Shown: positions 34,621 to 45,233 of the stretch, one piece after another
Position numbering within the stretch: position 1 is the first letter of the stretch
How the letters are laid out: the number at the start of each line of letters is the position of its first letter
Source: Eutrigla gurnardus
Taxonomy: Eukaryota > Chordata > Actinopteri > Perciformes > Triglidae
DNA length: 64,000 nt
Assembly (NCBI GenBank): GCA_963514095.1
Contig: OY741267.1
Coordinates: 1-64,000, forward strand
Direction: 5' to 3'
The notes under the pieces: model-generated
What the model saw: only the letters and a program-made list of their open reading frames with translations
Database searches by the model: none
What the model was told of the DNA's origin: nothing
Program-made: the position numbers and the translations under genes

Positions 34621-35765
34621 AGACTTGTGTATACATTTTAAAGTTTAAATGGAGTTTCTAGGTGAAAGTATACCTAAGCAGAAGATGTTTGACAAAAAAA
34701 ACTACAAATCCCACTGACTGCTCCTGTCTGCCGCTCCTGTCCGCCAATCAGAGCACACCTGCTGTCACTTCTAAAGATCAAAGCCACAGAGATCAAAGCC
34801 ATCTACGCGCCTGTGTAACCGTCTAGAGCCTGTCTCTATTCCTCCATTTCGGAGGGTCCGAACAAAAGCTTCTCACGCTCACACCGAAAGTCGTATTGCA
34901 AAAATTTTCGCACCGTTAGCGCCACAAGACTCTGCTGAAGACACTGATCACTGTTATTTTTTCCTAGTGTCAGAAATGTGGACGCTAGGGCGAGTTAGAA
35001 ATGTGTGATTTTCAGCATTTCTTTGAAAATCTGCTTCTCGATTTGCCTTAGATCGAATGAGAAGAAAAAGAGACTTGGCCGCACTTAGAGGTTGCTAGTT
35101 CAAATTCTGTAAATCTCACAGAGTTTTTGATCACATTGTGAGAGACAGGACAAGTTTCTCTACAAAATTGGAAAAGATCACGTGTGTAGAGTGAAAATTG
35201 TGGCCGGGAGGATTTTGGAAAGGAAAAAAATCTGAAGTATGTCGAGGAGCCCTCACACTCTAACGATGATGTCACGCACTCTAGCAGGCGCAATACACAC
35301 CCATTATAAACTCTGGTGAGGTCTGAAAAAACCATAAAACATAAACTGTGATTATAGAAAAACTGTAAAAGATATCAAAAAACTGATAAAGAGTTTTATA
35401 GTTCAAAGTCTTGTAGATTGTTTAAAGTTTAAATGGAGTCTGTAGGTGGAAGTATGTGAAACTAGTCGGAGTTCAAAGAGGAGGATGTTAAAGATGTTTT
35501 TAGGCTGATCTCCATAGGAATGCATTGAAAAAAAAATATGGAAAAAACTGAATATATGAAAAAGTATGAAAGGTAGAAAAAAGGTTGAAGGTGAGCATAA
35601 AAGAGCTGAAAGAGCTGAACATTTTGATAGTTGAATGGTTTTTGTACCTGAAAGTATGTAGAAGTTAGAGGCGACCGAAAAACGTACGGAAGAAGAATAA
35701 TACTAGAAAATGCATTTCCTGCAGAAAATGCGTGGAAATGCTTTAATGCTGAAGCAACACTGGAA
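34621..35765 (+). repeat. Rep-A copy 6
   Basis: The body landmarks are at 34975 and 35086. It leads directly into the 2.76-kb tandem duplication. Confidence 0.8.
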
Positions 35766-35954
35766 AAAAAAGCTGAATATTTGAAGAAAATATTAAAAAA
35801 GCTGAATATTTGAAGAGAATATTAAAAAGTGCAAAAGTATGAAAAAGCTTAATGTTTGAAAACAATATTAAAAAAGCTGAATATGTGAAAAGTTTGAAAA
35901 AGCTGAATATTGAAACCAATATTAAAAAAGCTGAATGTATGCAAAAGTATAATT

Positions 35955-36065
35955 AAGCTGGATGCTCAACGGCACCTCGGCAGAGCCCAGGAGATGAACT
36001 GGCACCTCTCCATTCTTGGTCCATACAGGGACTCGAACCGGCGACCCTACGGTTCCCAGTTGAGT
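35955..36065 (-). repeat. tRNA-derived SINE fragment
   Basis: The minus strand reads GGGTCGCCGGTTCGAGTCCC (box B-like GGTTCGAGTCC), then AGGTGCCAGTTCA(T)CTCCTGGG and CTGCCGAGGTGCCGTTGAGC. This is the body of a widespread fish SINE. The box A end is missing. It is not a functional tRNA gene. Confidence 0.65.
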
Positions 36066-36403
36066 TGTGTGAAGAGTGCCCTAATGATGTTATCACATGT
36101 GAGCAACAGTAAAACGTTAATCACAGTCAGGCTTGCTGGGGGCAGGCTTTGGTAGCTAAGCAACCAGGGCCAGATGGAGCCCACCAATCAGAGCAGAGCA
36201 GTCAACCGCAGCTGGTCCTGTGACGTGTCTGTCCTGTCTGTCTGTCTGTCTGTCTGCCCTGTCTGTCTGTCTGTCTGTCAGGTGTGTGTTTGTGTGTGTG
36301 TCTGTGTCTGTCTGTCTGTCTGTCTTCTTTGAAAAACTACAACTCCCACTGACTGCTCCTGTCGGCCAATCAGAGCGCACCTGCTGTCACTTCTGAGTGA
36401 GAC

Positions 36404-37210
36404 GGGGGGTGCAGTCGAATAGTCCAAAAATAAGGTCCTAACTCCTATTCCTAACTCCTATTCCTTGACCTCTGGGGAAAACGTCACGGGGTTAAGGAAA
36501 GGCGATAGGAGAACTCAAAAGGATTTAGGAAAAGACGACCGCGGTGCTCAGAGAATCCGACCGGACTTTCACTAAGCTACGTCATTATAACGCGGCCGCT
36601 GATGATTGACAGCTGATGATCGGCACCGGCGATTGACGTGCGTCTGCACTGGAGAAACTACAATAATGGACTACAAAAAGCGCATCGTCCACTTCTCCCC
36701 ATGTTGGTTTTATAAGCAGCTGGTTCACTGACCGGCTTCAGGTCCAGCAGCTCCTCCTTCCTGTTGCTTTATTTACGTTTCATTTGTGGTTTTAGTTTCG
36801 TTTTTGTCAAACATTTGTAACATGATTGAAATAAATTAAAAAAATACCATTCAATTATTATCACTGTCCACACATTTATCAACACTATTCCAATTACTAT
36901 ATGTCTGCATGAAAGTCATTGTTAAATATGTAAATGCACATATCGTTTGTTTTCATTAATGGCCGACGTGTGCGGCACTTTAAATGTTGCTCTCGCTAAG
37001 AATTGTGGGTCGGCGTAATCTCCTTTCCTTTCGCATAGGAAGGTCCGTTGCATCCTATGCTAAAGGACCTCTGAAAGGAAGCATTGGAGCTCCTTTCCTT
37101 TGCATTTAGAGAATTCGAACGGCTCTTATCATGGCAGCCACTTGTTTACTTCCGGGTCACTTCTTCAGTTAGGAACCTTCCTAAGCAAAAAAGACTATTT
37201 GACTGCACCC
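36404..37210. mobile_element. MITE-like element with GGGTGCAGTC inverted ends, copy A
   Basis: The left end GGGTGCAGTCGAATAGTC and right end GACTATTTGACTGCACCC are inverted, with one mismatch in 18. It splits the linker GAGTGAGAC|AGAGAGATAG, which is intact at 37370. Three extra G at the left junction replace any target duplication. Subterminal CTATTCCTAACTCCTATTCC is a direct repeat. The ~800-bp interior has no transposase. Confidence 0.7.
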
Positions 37211-37376
37211 AGAGAGATAGACAGACATTTTAAAGTTTAAATGGAGTTTCTAGATGAAAGTATGCCTGAGCAGACGATGTTTGACAAAAAAAACTACAAA
37301 TCCCACTGACTGCTCCTGTCTGCTGCTCCTGTCGGCCAATCAGAGCGCACCTGCTGTCACTTCTGAGTGAGACAGA

Positions 37377-38525
37377 GAGAGATAGACAGACATTTTAAAG
37401 TTTAAATGGAGTTTCTAGGTGAAAGTATACCTGAGCAGACGATGTTTGACAAAAAAAACTACAAATCCCACTGACTGCTCCTGTCTGCCGCTCCTGTCCG
37501 CCAATCAGAGCACACCTGCTGTCACTTCTAAAGATCAAAGCCACAGAGATCAAAGCCATCTACGCGCCTGTGTAACTGTCTAGAGCCTGTCTCTATTCCT
37601 CCATTTCGGAGGGTCCGAACAAAAGCTTCTCACGCTCACACCGAAAGTCGTATTGCCAAAATTTTCGCACCGTTAGCGCTACAAGACTCTGCTGAAGACA
37701 CTGATCACTTTTATTTTTTCCTAGTCTCAGAAATGTGGACGCTAGGGCGAGTTAGAAATGCTGCTCATTTCAGGTTTCTTTGAAAATCTGTTTCTCAATT
37801 TGTATTGTAAGTCAATGGGGAGAAAAACCGACGTGGCCGCGCTTAGAGGTTGCTAGTTCAAATTCTGTAAATCTCACAGAGTTTTTGATCACATTGAGAG
37901 AGACAGGACAAGTTTCTCTACAAAATTGGAAAAGATCACGTGTGTAGAGTGAAAATTGTGGCCGGGAGGAGTTTGGAAAGGAAAAAAATCTGAAGTATGT
38001 CGAGGATCCCTCACACTCTAACGATGATGTCACGCACTCTAGCAGGCGCAATACACACCCATTATAAACTCTGATGAGGTCTGGAAAAACCATAAAACAT
38101 AAACTGTGATTATAGAAAAACTGTAAAAGATATCAAAAAACTGAATATGAATTGAATAGTTCAGAATCTTGTAGGTTGTTTAAAGTTTAAATGGAGTCTG
38201 TAGGTGGAAGTATGTGAAAGAAGTCGGAGTTCAAAGAGGAGGATGTTAAAGAGGTTTTCAGGCTGATCTCCATAGGAATGCATTGAAAAAAAAATATGGA
38301 AAAGGCTGAATATATGAAAAAGTATGAAAGGTAGAAAAAAGGTTGAAGGTGAGCATAAAAGAGCTGAAAAAGCTGAACATTTTGATAGTTGAATGGTTTT
38401 TGTAGCTGAAAGTATGCAGAAGTTAGAGGCGACTGAAAAACGTACGGAAGAAGAATAAAAATAAAGACTAGAAAATGCATTTCCTGCAGAAAATGCGTGG
38501 AAATGCTTTAATGCTGAAGCAACAC
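37377..38525 (+). repeat. Rep-A copy 7
   Basis: It is preceded by a second partial Rep-A start (37215-37376). The body landmark is at 37734. Confidence 0.8.
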
Positions 38526-38719
38526 TGGAAAAAAAAGCTGAATATTTGAAGAAAATATTAAAAAAGCTGAATATTTGAAGAGAATATTAAAAAGTGCAAA
38601 AGTATGAAAAAGCTTAATGTTTGAAAACAATATTAAAAAAGCTGAATATGTGAAAAGTTTGAAAAAGCTGAATATTTGAAACCAATATTAAAAAAGCTGA
38701 ATATATGCAAAAGTATAAT

Positions 38720-38830
38720 TAAACTGGATGCTCAACGGCACCTCGGCAGAGCCCAGGAGGTGAACTGGCACCTCTCCGTTCTTGGTCCATACAGGGACTC
38801 GAACCGGCGACCCTACGGTTCCCAGTTGAG
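38720..38830 (-). repeat. tRNA-derived SINE fragment, second copy
   Basis: The duplicate of the fragment at 35955 within the second 2.76-kb unit, with the same truncation. Confidence 0.65.
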
Positions 38831-39157
38831 TTGTGTGAAGAGTGCCCTAATGATGTTATCACATGTGAGCAACAGTAAAACGTTAATCACAGTCAGGCTT
38901 GCTGGGGGCAGGCTTTGGTAGCTAAGCAACCAGGGCCAGATGGAGCCCACCAATCAGAGCAGAGCAGTCAACCGCAGCTGGTCCTGTGACGTGTCGGTCC
39001 TGTCTGTCTGTCTGCCCTGTCTGTCTGTCTGTCAGGTGTGTGTTTGTGTGTGTGTCTGTGTCTGTCTGTCTGTCTGTCTTCTTTGAAAAACTACAACTCC
39101 CACTGACTGCTCCTGTCGGCCAATCAGAGCGCACCTGCTGTCACTTCTGAGTGAGAC

Positions 39158-39964
39158 GGGGGGTGCAGTCGAATAGTCCAAAAATAAGGTCCTAACTCCT
39201 ATTCCTAACTCCTATTCCTTGACCTCTGGGGAAAACGTCACGGGGTTAAGGAAAGGCGATAGGAGAACTCAAAAGGATTTAGGAAAAGACGACCGCAGTG
39301 CTCAGAGAATCCGACCGGACTTTCACTAAGCTACGTCATTATAACGCGGCCGCTGATGATTGACAGCTGATGATCGGCACCGGCGATTGACGTGCGTCTG
39401 CACTGGAGAAACTACAATAATGGACTACAAAAAGCGCATCGTCCACTTCTCCCCATGTTGGTTTTATAAGCAGCTGGTTCACTGACCGGCTTCAGGTCCA
39501 GCAGCTCCTCCTTCCTGTTGCTTTATTTACGTTTCATTTGTGGTTTTAGTTTCGTTTTTGTCAAACATTTGTAACATGATTGAAATAAATTAAAAAAATA
39601 CCATTCAATTATTATCACTGTCCACACATTTATCAACACTATTCCAATTACTATATGTCTGCATGAAAGTCATTGTTAAATATGTAAATGCACATATCGT
39701 TTGTTTTCATTAATGGCCGACGTGTGCGGCACTTTAAATGTTGCTCTCGCTAAGAATTGTGGGTCGGCGTAATCTCCTTTCCTTTCGCATAGGAAGGTCC
39801 GTTGCATCCTATGCTAAAGGAGCTCTGAAAGGAAGCATTGGAGCTCCTTTCCTTTGCATTTAGAGAATTCGAACGGCTCTTATCATGGCAGCCACTTGTT
39901 TACTTCCGGGTCACTTCTTCAGTTAGGAACCTTCCTAAGCAAAAAAGACTATTTGACTGCACCC
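39158..39964. mobile_element. MITE-like element with GGGTGCAGTC inverted ends, copy B
   Basis: The near-identical duplicate of 36404-37210, carried by the segmental tandem duplication rather than by a second insertion, since both junctions are the same. Confidence 0.7.
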
Positions 39965-40142
39965 AGAGAGATAGACAGACATTTTAAAGTTTAAATGGAG
40001 TTTCTAGGTGAAAGTATGCCTGAGCAGACGATGTTTGACAAAAAAAACTACAAATCCCACTGACTGCTCCTGTCTGCTGCTCCTGTCGGCCAATCAGAGC
40101 GCACCTGCTGTCACTTCTGAGTGAGACAGAGAGAGATAGACA

Positions 40143-41280
40143 GACATTTTAAAGTTTAAATGGAGTTTCTAGGTGAAAGTATACCTGAGCAGACGATGTT
40201 TGACAAAAAAAACTACAAATCCCACTGACTGCTCCTGTCTGCCGCTCCTGTCCGCCAATCAGAGCACACCTGCTGTCACTTCTAAAGATCAAAGCCACAG
40301 AGATCAAAGCCATCTACGCGCCTGTGTAACTGTCTAGAGCCTGTCTCTATTCCTCCATTTCGGAGGGTCCGAACAAAAGCTTCTCACGCTCACACCGAAA
40401 GTCGTATTGCCAAAATCTTCGCACCGTTAGCGCTACAAGACTCTGCTGAAGACACTGATCACTTTTATTTTTTCCTAGTCTCAGAAATGTGGACGCTAGG
40501 GCGAGTTAGAAATGCTGCTCATTTCAGGTTTCTTTGAAAATCTGTTTCTCAATTTGTATTGTAAGTCAATGGGGAGAAAAACCGACGTGGCCGCGCTTAG
40601 AGGTTGCTAGTTCAAATTCTGTAAATCTCACAGAGTTTTTGATCACATTGAGAGAGACAGGACAAGTTTCTCTACAAAATTGGAAAAGATCACGTGTGTA
40701 GAGTGAAAATTGTGGCCGGGAGGAGTTTGGAAAGGAAAAAAATCTGAAGTATGTCGAGGATCCCTCACACTCTAACGATGATGTCACGCACTCTAGCAGG
40801 CGCAATACACACCCATTATAAACTCTGATGAGGTCTGAAAAAACCATAAAACATAAACTGTGATTATAGAAAAACTGTAAAAGATATCAAAAAACTGAAT
40901 ATGAATTGAATAGTTCAGAATCTTGTAGGTTGTTTAAAGTTTAAATGGAGTCTGTAGGTGGAAGTATGTGAAAGAAGTCGGAGTTCAAAGAGGAGGATGT
41001 TAAAGAGGTTTTCAGGCTGATCTCCATAGGAATGCATTGAAAAAAAAATATGGAAAAGGCTGAATATATGAAAAAGTATGAAAGGTAGAAAAAGGGTTGA
41101 AGGTGAGCATAAAAGAGCTGAAAAAGCTGAACATTTTGATAGTTGAATGGTTTTTGTAGCTGAAAGTATGCAGAAGTTAGAGGCGACTGAAAAACGTACG
41201 GAAGAAGAATAAAAACTAGAAAAAGCATTTCCTGCGGAAATACGTGGAAATGCTTTAATGCTGAAGTAACACTGAAAAAA
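40143..41280 (+). repeat. Rep-A copy 8
   Basis: The tandem duplicate of copy 7, offset by about 2760 bp. The landmark is at 40487. Confidence 0.8.
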
Positions 41281-41742
41281 AAGCTGAATATTTGAAGAAA
41301 ATATTAAAAAAGCTGAATATATGAAGAAAATATTTAAAAAGCTGAATATTTGAAGAGAATATTAAAAAAGCTGAATATGCAAAAAGTTTGAAAGTATGCA
41401 GATTGCCATGCTTTTCAAAGAGGAGCATGTTAAAGAGGTTTTTAGGCTGATCTCACCAGCCACTCATCACAGCTCATCACACCACTCGTGTCTCCATTTT
41501 AAAGTTTAAATGGAGTTTCTAGGTGAAAGTATGACCGAGAAGAAGACGTTTGACTACAAAAACTACATTTCCCACTACTAAATGTAGTTCTTAGTACATT
41601 CCTGTCCACCAATCAGAGCACACCACTCGTGTCTCCATTTTAAAGTTTAAATGGAGTTTCTAGGTGAAAGTATGGACGAGCAGAAGACGTTTGACTAAAA
41701 AAACTACATATCCCACTACTAAATGTAGTTTTTAGTACATTC

Positions 41743-42860
41743 TTGTCCACCAATCAGAGCACACCTGCTGTCAGTTATGAAGATCAGTGCCCCACAGTGC
41801 TGTCACCATGGCAACGGCCCTTGCTGCGTGTGTATGACTGCTATGGAGCCTCTCTGTGCTTCTTTCTATCGCTCAATTCCCCCTCTGCGTTGGGTCCGAA
41901 CAAAAGCTTGCCACGCTCACACCGAAACTCCTATCGCCAAAATTTTCGCACCGTTAGCGCCACAAGACTCGGCTGAAGACACTGATGACTTTTATTTTTT
42001 CCTAGTGTCAGAAATGTGGACGCTAGGGCGAGTTAGAAAATGCTGTTCATATCAGGTTTCTTTGAAAATCTGCTTCTCAATTAACATTAGAGCGGATGAG
42101 GAAAAAAAGAGACTTGGCCGCGCTTAGAGGTTGCTAGTTCAAATTCTGTAAAACTCACAGAGATTTTGAGCACATTGTGAGAGACAGGACAAGTTTGTCT
42201 ACAAAATTGGAAAATATCACGTCTGTAGAGTGAAGATCGTGGCCGGGAGGAGTTTGGAAAGGAAAAAACTCTGAGAAGCCCTCACACTCTAACTGATGAT
42301 GTCACGCACTCTAGCCCAGAAGGTTCCGCGCAATACACACCCATTGAAAACTCAAAAAAAGTCTGAAAACAGCATCATATTTAAACACTGATAATTTAAA
42401 AACTGTAATAGATATCACAATGAAAAGTAATAGCTAAATAGCTGAAGGTTTTGTGAATGTTTTAAAATTTGAATGACGTCTGTAGGTGGAAGTATGCAGA
42501 CTGCCATGCTTTTCAAAGAGGAGCATGTTAAAGAGGTTTTTAGGCTGATCTCCATAGGAATGCATTGAAAAAAAAATATGGAAAAGGCTGAATATATGAA
42601 AAAGTATGAAAGGTAGAAAAAAGGTTGAAAATCAGCACAAAAGAGCTAAAAAAGCTGAACATTTTGAAAGTTGAATGGTTTTTGTAGCTGAAAGTATGCA
42701 GAAGATAGAGACGACCGAAAAACGTACGGAAGAAGAATAATAATATGAAAAATAAAGATTAGGATAACATAGGTTGGAAATGCTTTAAAGCATTTCCACC
42801 AACTAGAAAATGTATTTCCTGCGGAAATACGTGGAAATGCTTTAATGCTGAAGCAACACT
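41743..42860 (+). repeat. Rep-A copy 9 with one perfect palindrome unit
   Basis: The landmark is at 42014. The tail unit 42751-42802 contains GGAAATGCTTTAAAGCATTT plus CC, a 22-bp perfect palindrome at 42776-42797. Confidence 0.8.
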
Positions 42861-43360
42861 GGAAAAAAAGCTGAATATTTGAAGAAAATATTAAAAAAGC
42901 TGAATATTTGAAGAAAATATTTAAAAAGCTGAATATTTCAAGAGAATATTCAAAAAGCTGAATATGTGCAAAAGTATGAAAAAGCTGAATATTTCAAGAG
43001 AATATTAAAAAAGCTGAATATGCAAAAAGTTTGAAAAAGCTGAATAGTTGAAGAGAATATTAAAAAAAGCTGAATATGCAAAAAGTTTGAAAATCTGAAT
43101 AGCTGAAGAAAATATTTAAAAAGCTGAATAGTTGAAGATAATTTTGAAAAAGCTGAACATGTGCAAAATTATGAAAAAAGCTAAATATTTGAAAATAATA
43201 TTAAGAAAGCTTAATATCTGCAAATGTATGAAATAAGCTAAATAGCTGAACAAATATGAAAAACCTGAATATTTGAAAAGAATATGAAAGGCAAAAAAAT
43301 GTTGAAGACATGTTGAAATGTCCATAAAGAGCTGAACATTTTAATATTTGAATGTTCTTT
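42860..43360 (+). repeat. GCTGAATA minisatellite, array 5
   Basis: The same half-units, ending at the constant TTTGAATGTTCTTTTTGTTT entry. Confidence 0.85.
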
Positions 43361-43534
43361 TTGTTTTTAGTATTAGTAGGGTACTAATAGAAGTAGTAGG
43401 AGTAGTATCAGTAGTAGTAGTAGTAGCAGTAATACTAGTATTATTAGTAAAAGTAGTATTAGTAGTAGTAGAAGTAGAAGTACTAGTAGTAGTAGTCCTA
43501 GTACTACTACAAGTAGTGGAGGTAGTATCAGTAG

Positions 43535-44132
43535 GGCCGCAGAGAATGTTGATGTTTTTAAAAAACGGCTCAAGACTCATCTTTTTAGTCTGGCTTTTAA
43601 TTAGCCTTCTATTATTTTAAGTCTGCTATTTTATTCCCCAAGTTTTAATCTAATATTTTAAGTTTGCTTATTTTAGTAGTTTATACTGATTTTATTCTAT
43701 CCTATTAGCTTTTTATCTAGTTTTTAGCTATTTATTTTATTACTGCTATCTTGTTCCATTTTACATTATTTTGTCTCTTTTACCGTCGACTGACGGGAAC
43801 CAGAGTCCCTCATGGTGTGGATGGCCTTTCACTCACCGATGTCTCAGTGCCGAGCCATGTCTCTACAGTTTTAGCCAATGCAGTGCGTGGGGGTGTGTGT
43901 GTGTGTGCGTGTGTGTGCGTGGTGTCCATACCTGAGTTGTGTGCATGTTAGTGTGAGTGTGCGAGTGTGTTCCGGGTGGGGGGGTCGGGTCTTTCTTTCT
44001 GTTGTTGTTGTTTTTATTGTTGTTGTTGCGTTGTTTTTATTTTCTAAATTTGTATTCTCTGTACGGCACTTTGTGTTGCATTCCCTGTATGAAAGGTGCC
44101 TTATAAATAAATAAAATTGAATTGAATTGAAT
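43535..44132 (+). mobile_element. LINE 3' fragment (last 20-odd codons of RT ORF + 3' UTR)
   Basis: It opens in frame AAENVDVFKKRLKTHLFSLAF and a TAG stop (43601-43603), the usual C-terminus of an L2/CR1-group RT ORF. A T/G-rich 3' UTR and a tail of ATTGAATTGAATTGAATT follow. It is severely 5'-truncated, with no clear target duplication beyond short A/T overlap at the tail. Confidence 0.8.
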
Positions 44133-45233
44133 TAAACTAGAAGTAGTACTAGTACTAGTACAAGTACAAGTAGTGGACATGGTATCAGTAGTAGGCTAGT
44201 AGCAAAAGGAGTAGTAGTACGAGTAAAAGTTCAAGTAGTGGACGTAGTATCAGTAGTAGACGTAGTAGTAGTACTAGTACTACTACAAGTAGTGGAGGTA
44301 GTATCAGTAGTAGGCTAGTAGTAGTAGTAGTACTATTACAAGTAGTGGACATAGTATCAGTAGTAGTACTAGTACAAGTTCAAGTAGTGGACATAGTATC
44401 AGTAGTAGAAGTAGTAGTAGTAGTAGTACTACTACAAGTAGTGGAGGAAGTATCAGTAGTAGGCTAGTAGTAGAAGTATTAGAAGTAGTATCAGTAGTAG
44501 GCTAGTAGAAGAAGTAGTAGTAGTAGTAGTAGTACTAGTACTACTACAAGTAGTGGAGGTAGTATCAGTAGTAGGCTAGTACTAGTAGTATTAGTAGTAG
44601 TACTATTACAAGTAGTGGACATAGTATCAGTAGTAGGCTAGTAGTAGCAGTAGTAGTAGTACTAGTACAAGTACGAGCAGTGGACGTAGTATCACTAGTA
44701 GGCTAGTAGTAGAAGCAGTTGTAGTACTAGTACAAGTACAAGTAGTGGACGTAGTATCAGTAGTAGGCTAGTAGTAGAAGTAGTAGTAGTAGTTGTAGTA
44801 CTAGTACTACTACAAGTAGTGGAGGTAGTATCAGTAGTAGGCTAGTAGTAGTAGTATTAGTAGTAGTACTATTACAAGTAGTGGACATAGTATCAGTAGT
44901 AGGCTAGTAGCAAAAGGAGTAGCAGTACGAGTAAAAGTTCAAGTAGTGGACGTAGTATCAGTAGTAGACGTAGTAGTAGTACTAGTACTACTACAAGTAG
45001 TGGAGGTAGTATCAGTAGTAAGCTAGTAGTAGTAGTAGTAGTACTATTACAAGTAGTGGACATAGTATCAGTTGTAGTACTAGTACAAGTTCAAGTAGTG
45101 GACGTAGTATCAGTAGTAGAAGAAGTAGTAGTAGTAGTAGTACTACTACAAGTAGTGGAGGAAGTATCAGTAGTAGGCTAGTAGTAGAAGTATTAGAAGT
45201 AGAGGGGGGGGAGCGCGATCATCTCCCCCCCCT

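Larger units (their letters stand above)
35703..41220 (+). repeat. 2.76-kb tandem duplication (35703-38467 and 38468-41220)
   Basis: CTAGAAAATGCATTTCCTGC starts both units. SINE fragment, GACA tract, MITE, doubled Rep-A start and Rep-A body follow in the same order, offset by 2754-2766 bp. Differences are a handful of substitutions (for example AAGGACCT at 37068 against AAGGAGCT at 39828) and microsatellite length. The near-identity points to a recent event or a collapsed or duplicated assembly. Confidence 0.9.

Noticed and set aside
36013..36062. Box B-like GGTTCGAGTCC suggesting a tRNA gene.
   Set aside because: No acceptor stem, anticodon loop or box A; flanking text is that of a common fish SINE body.
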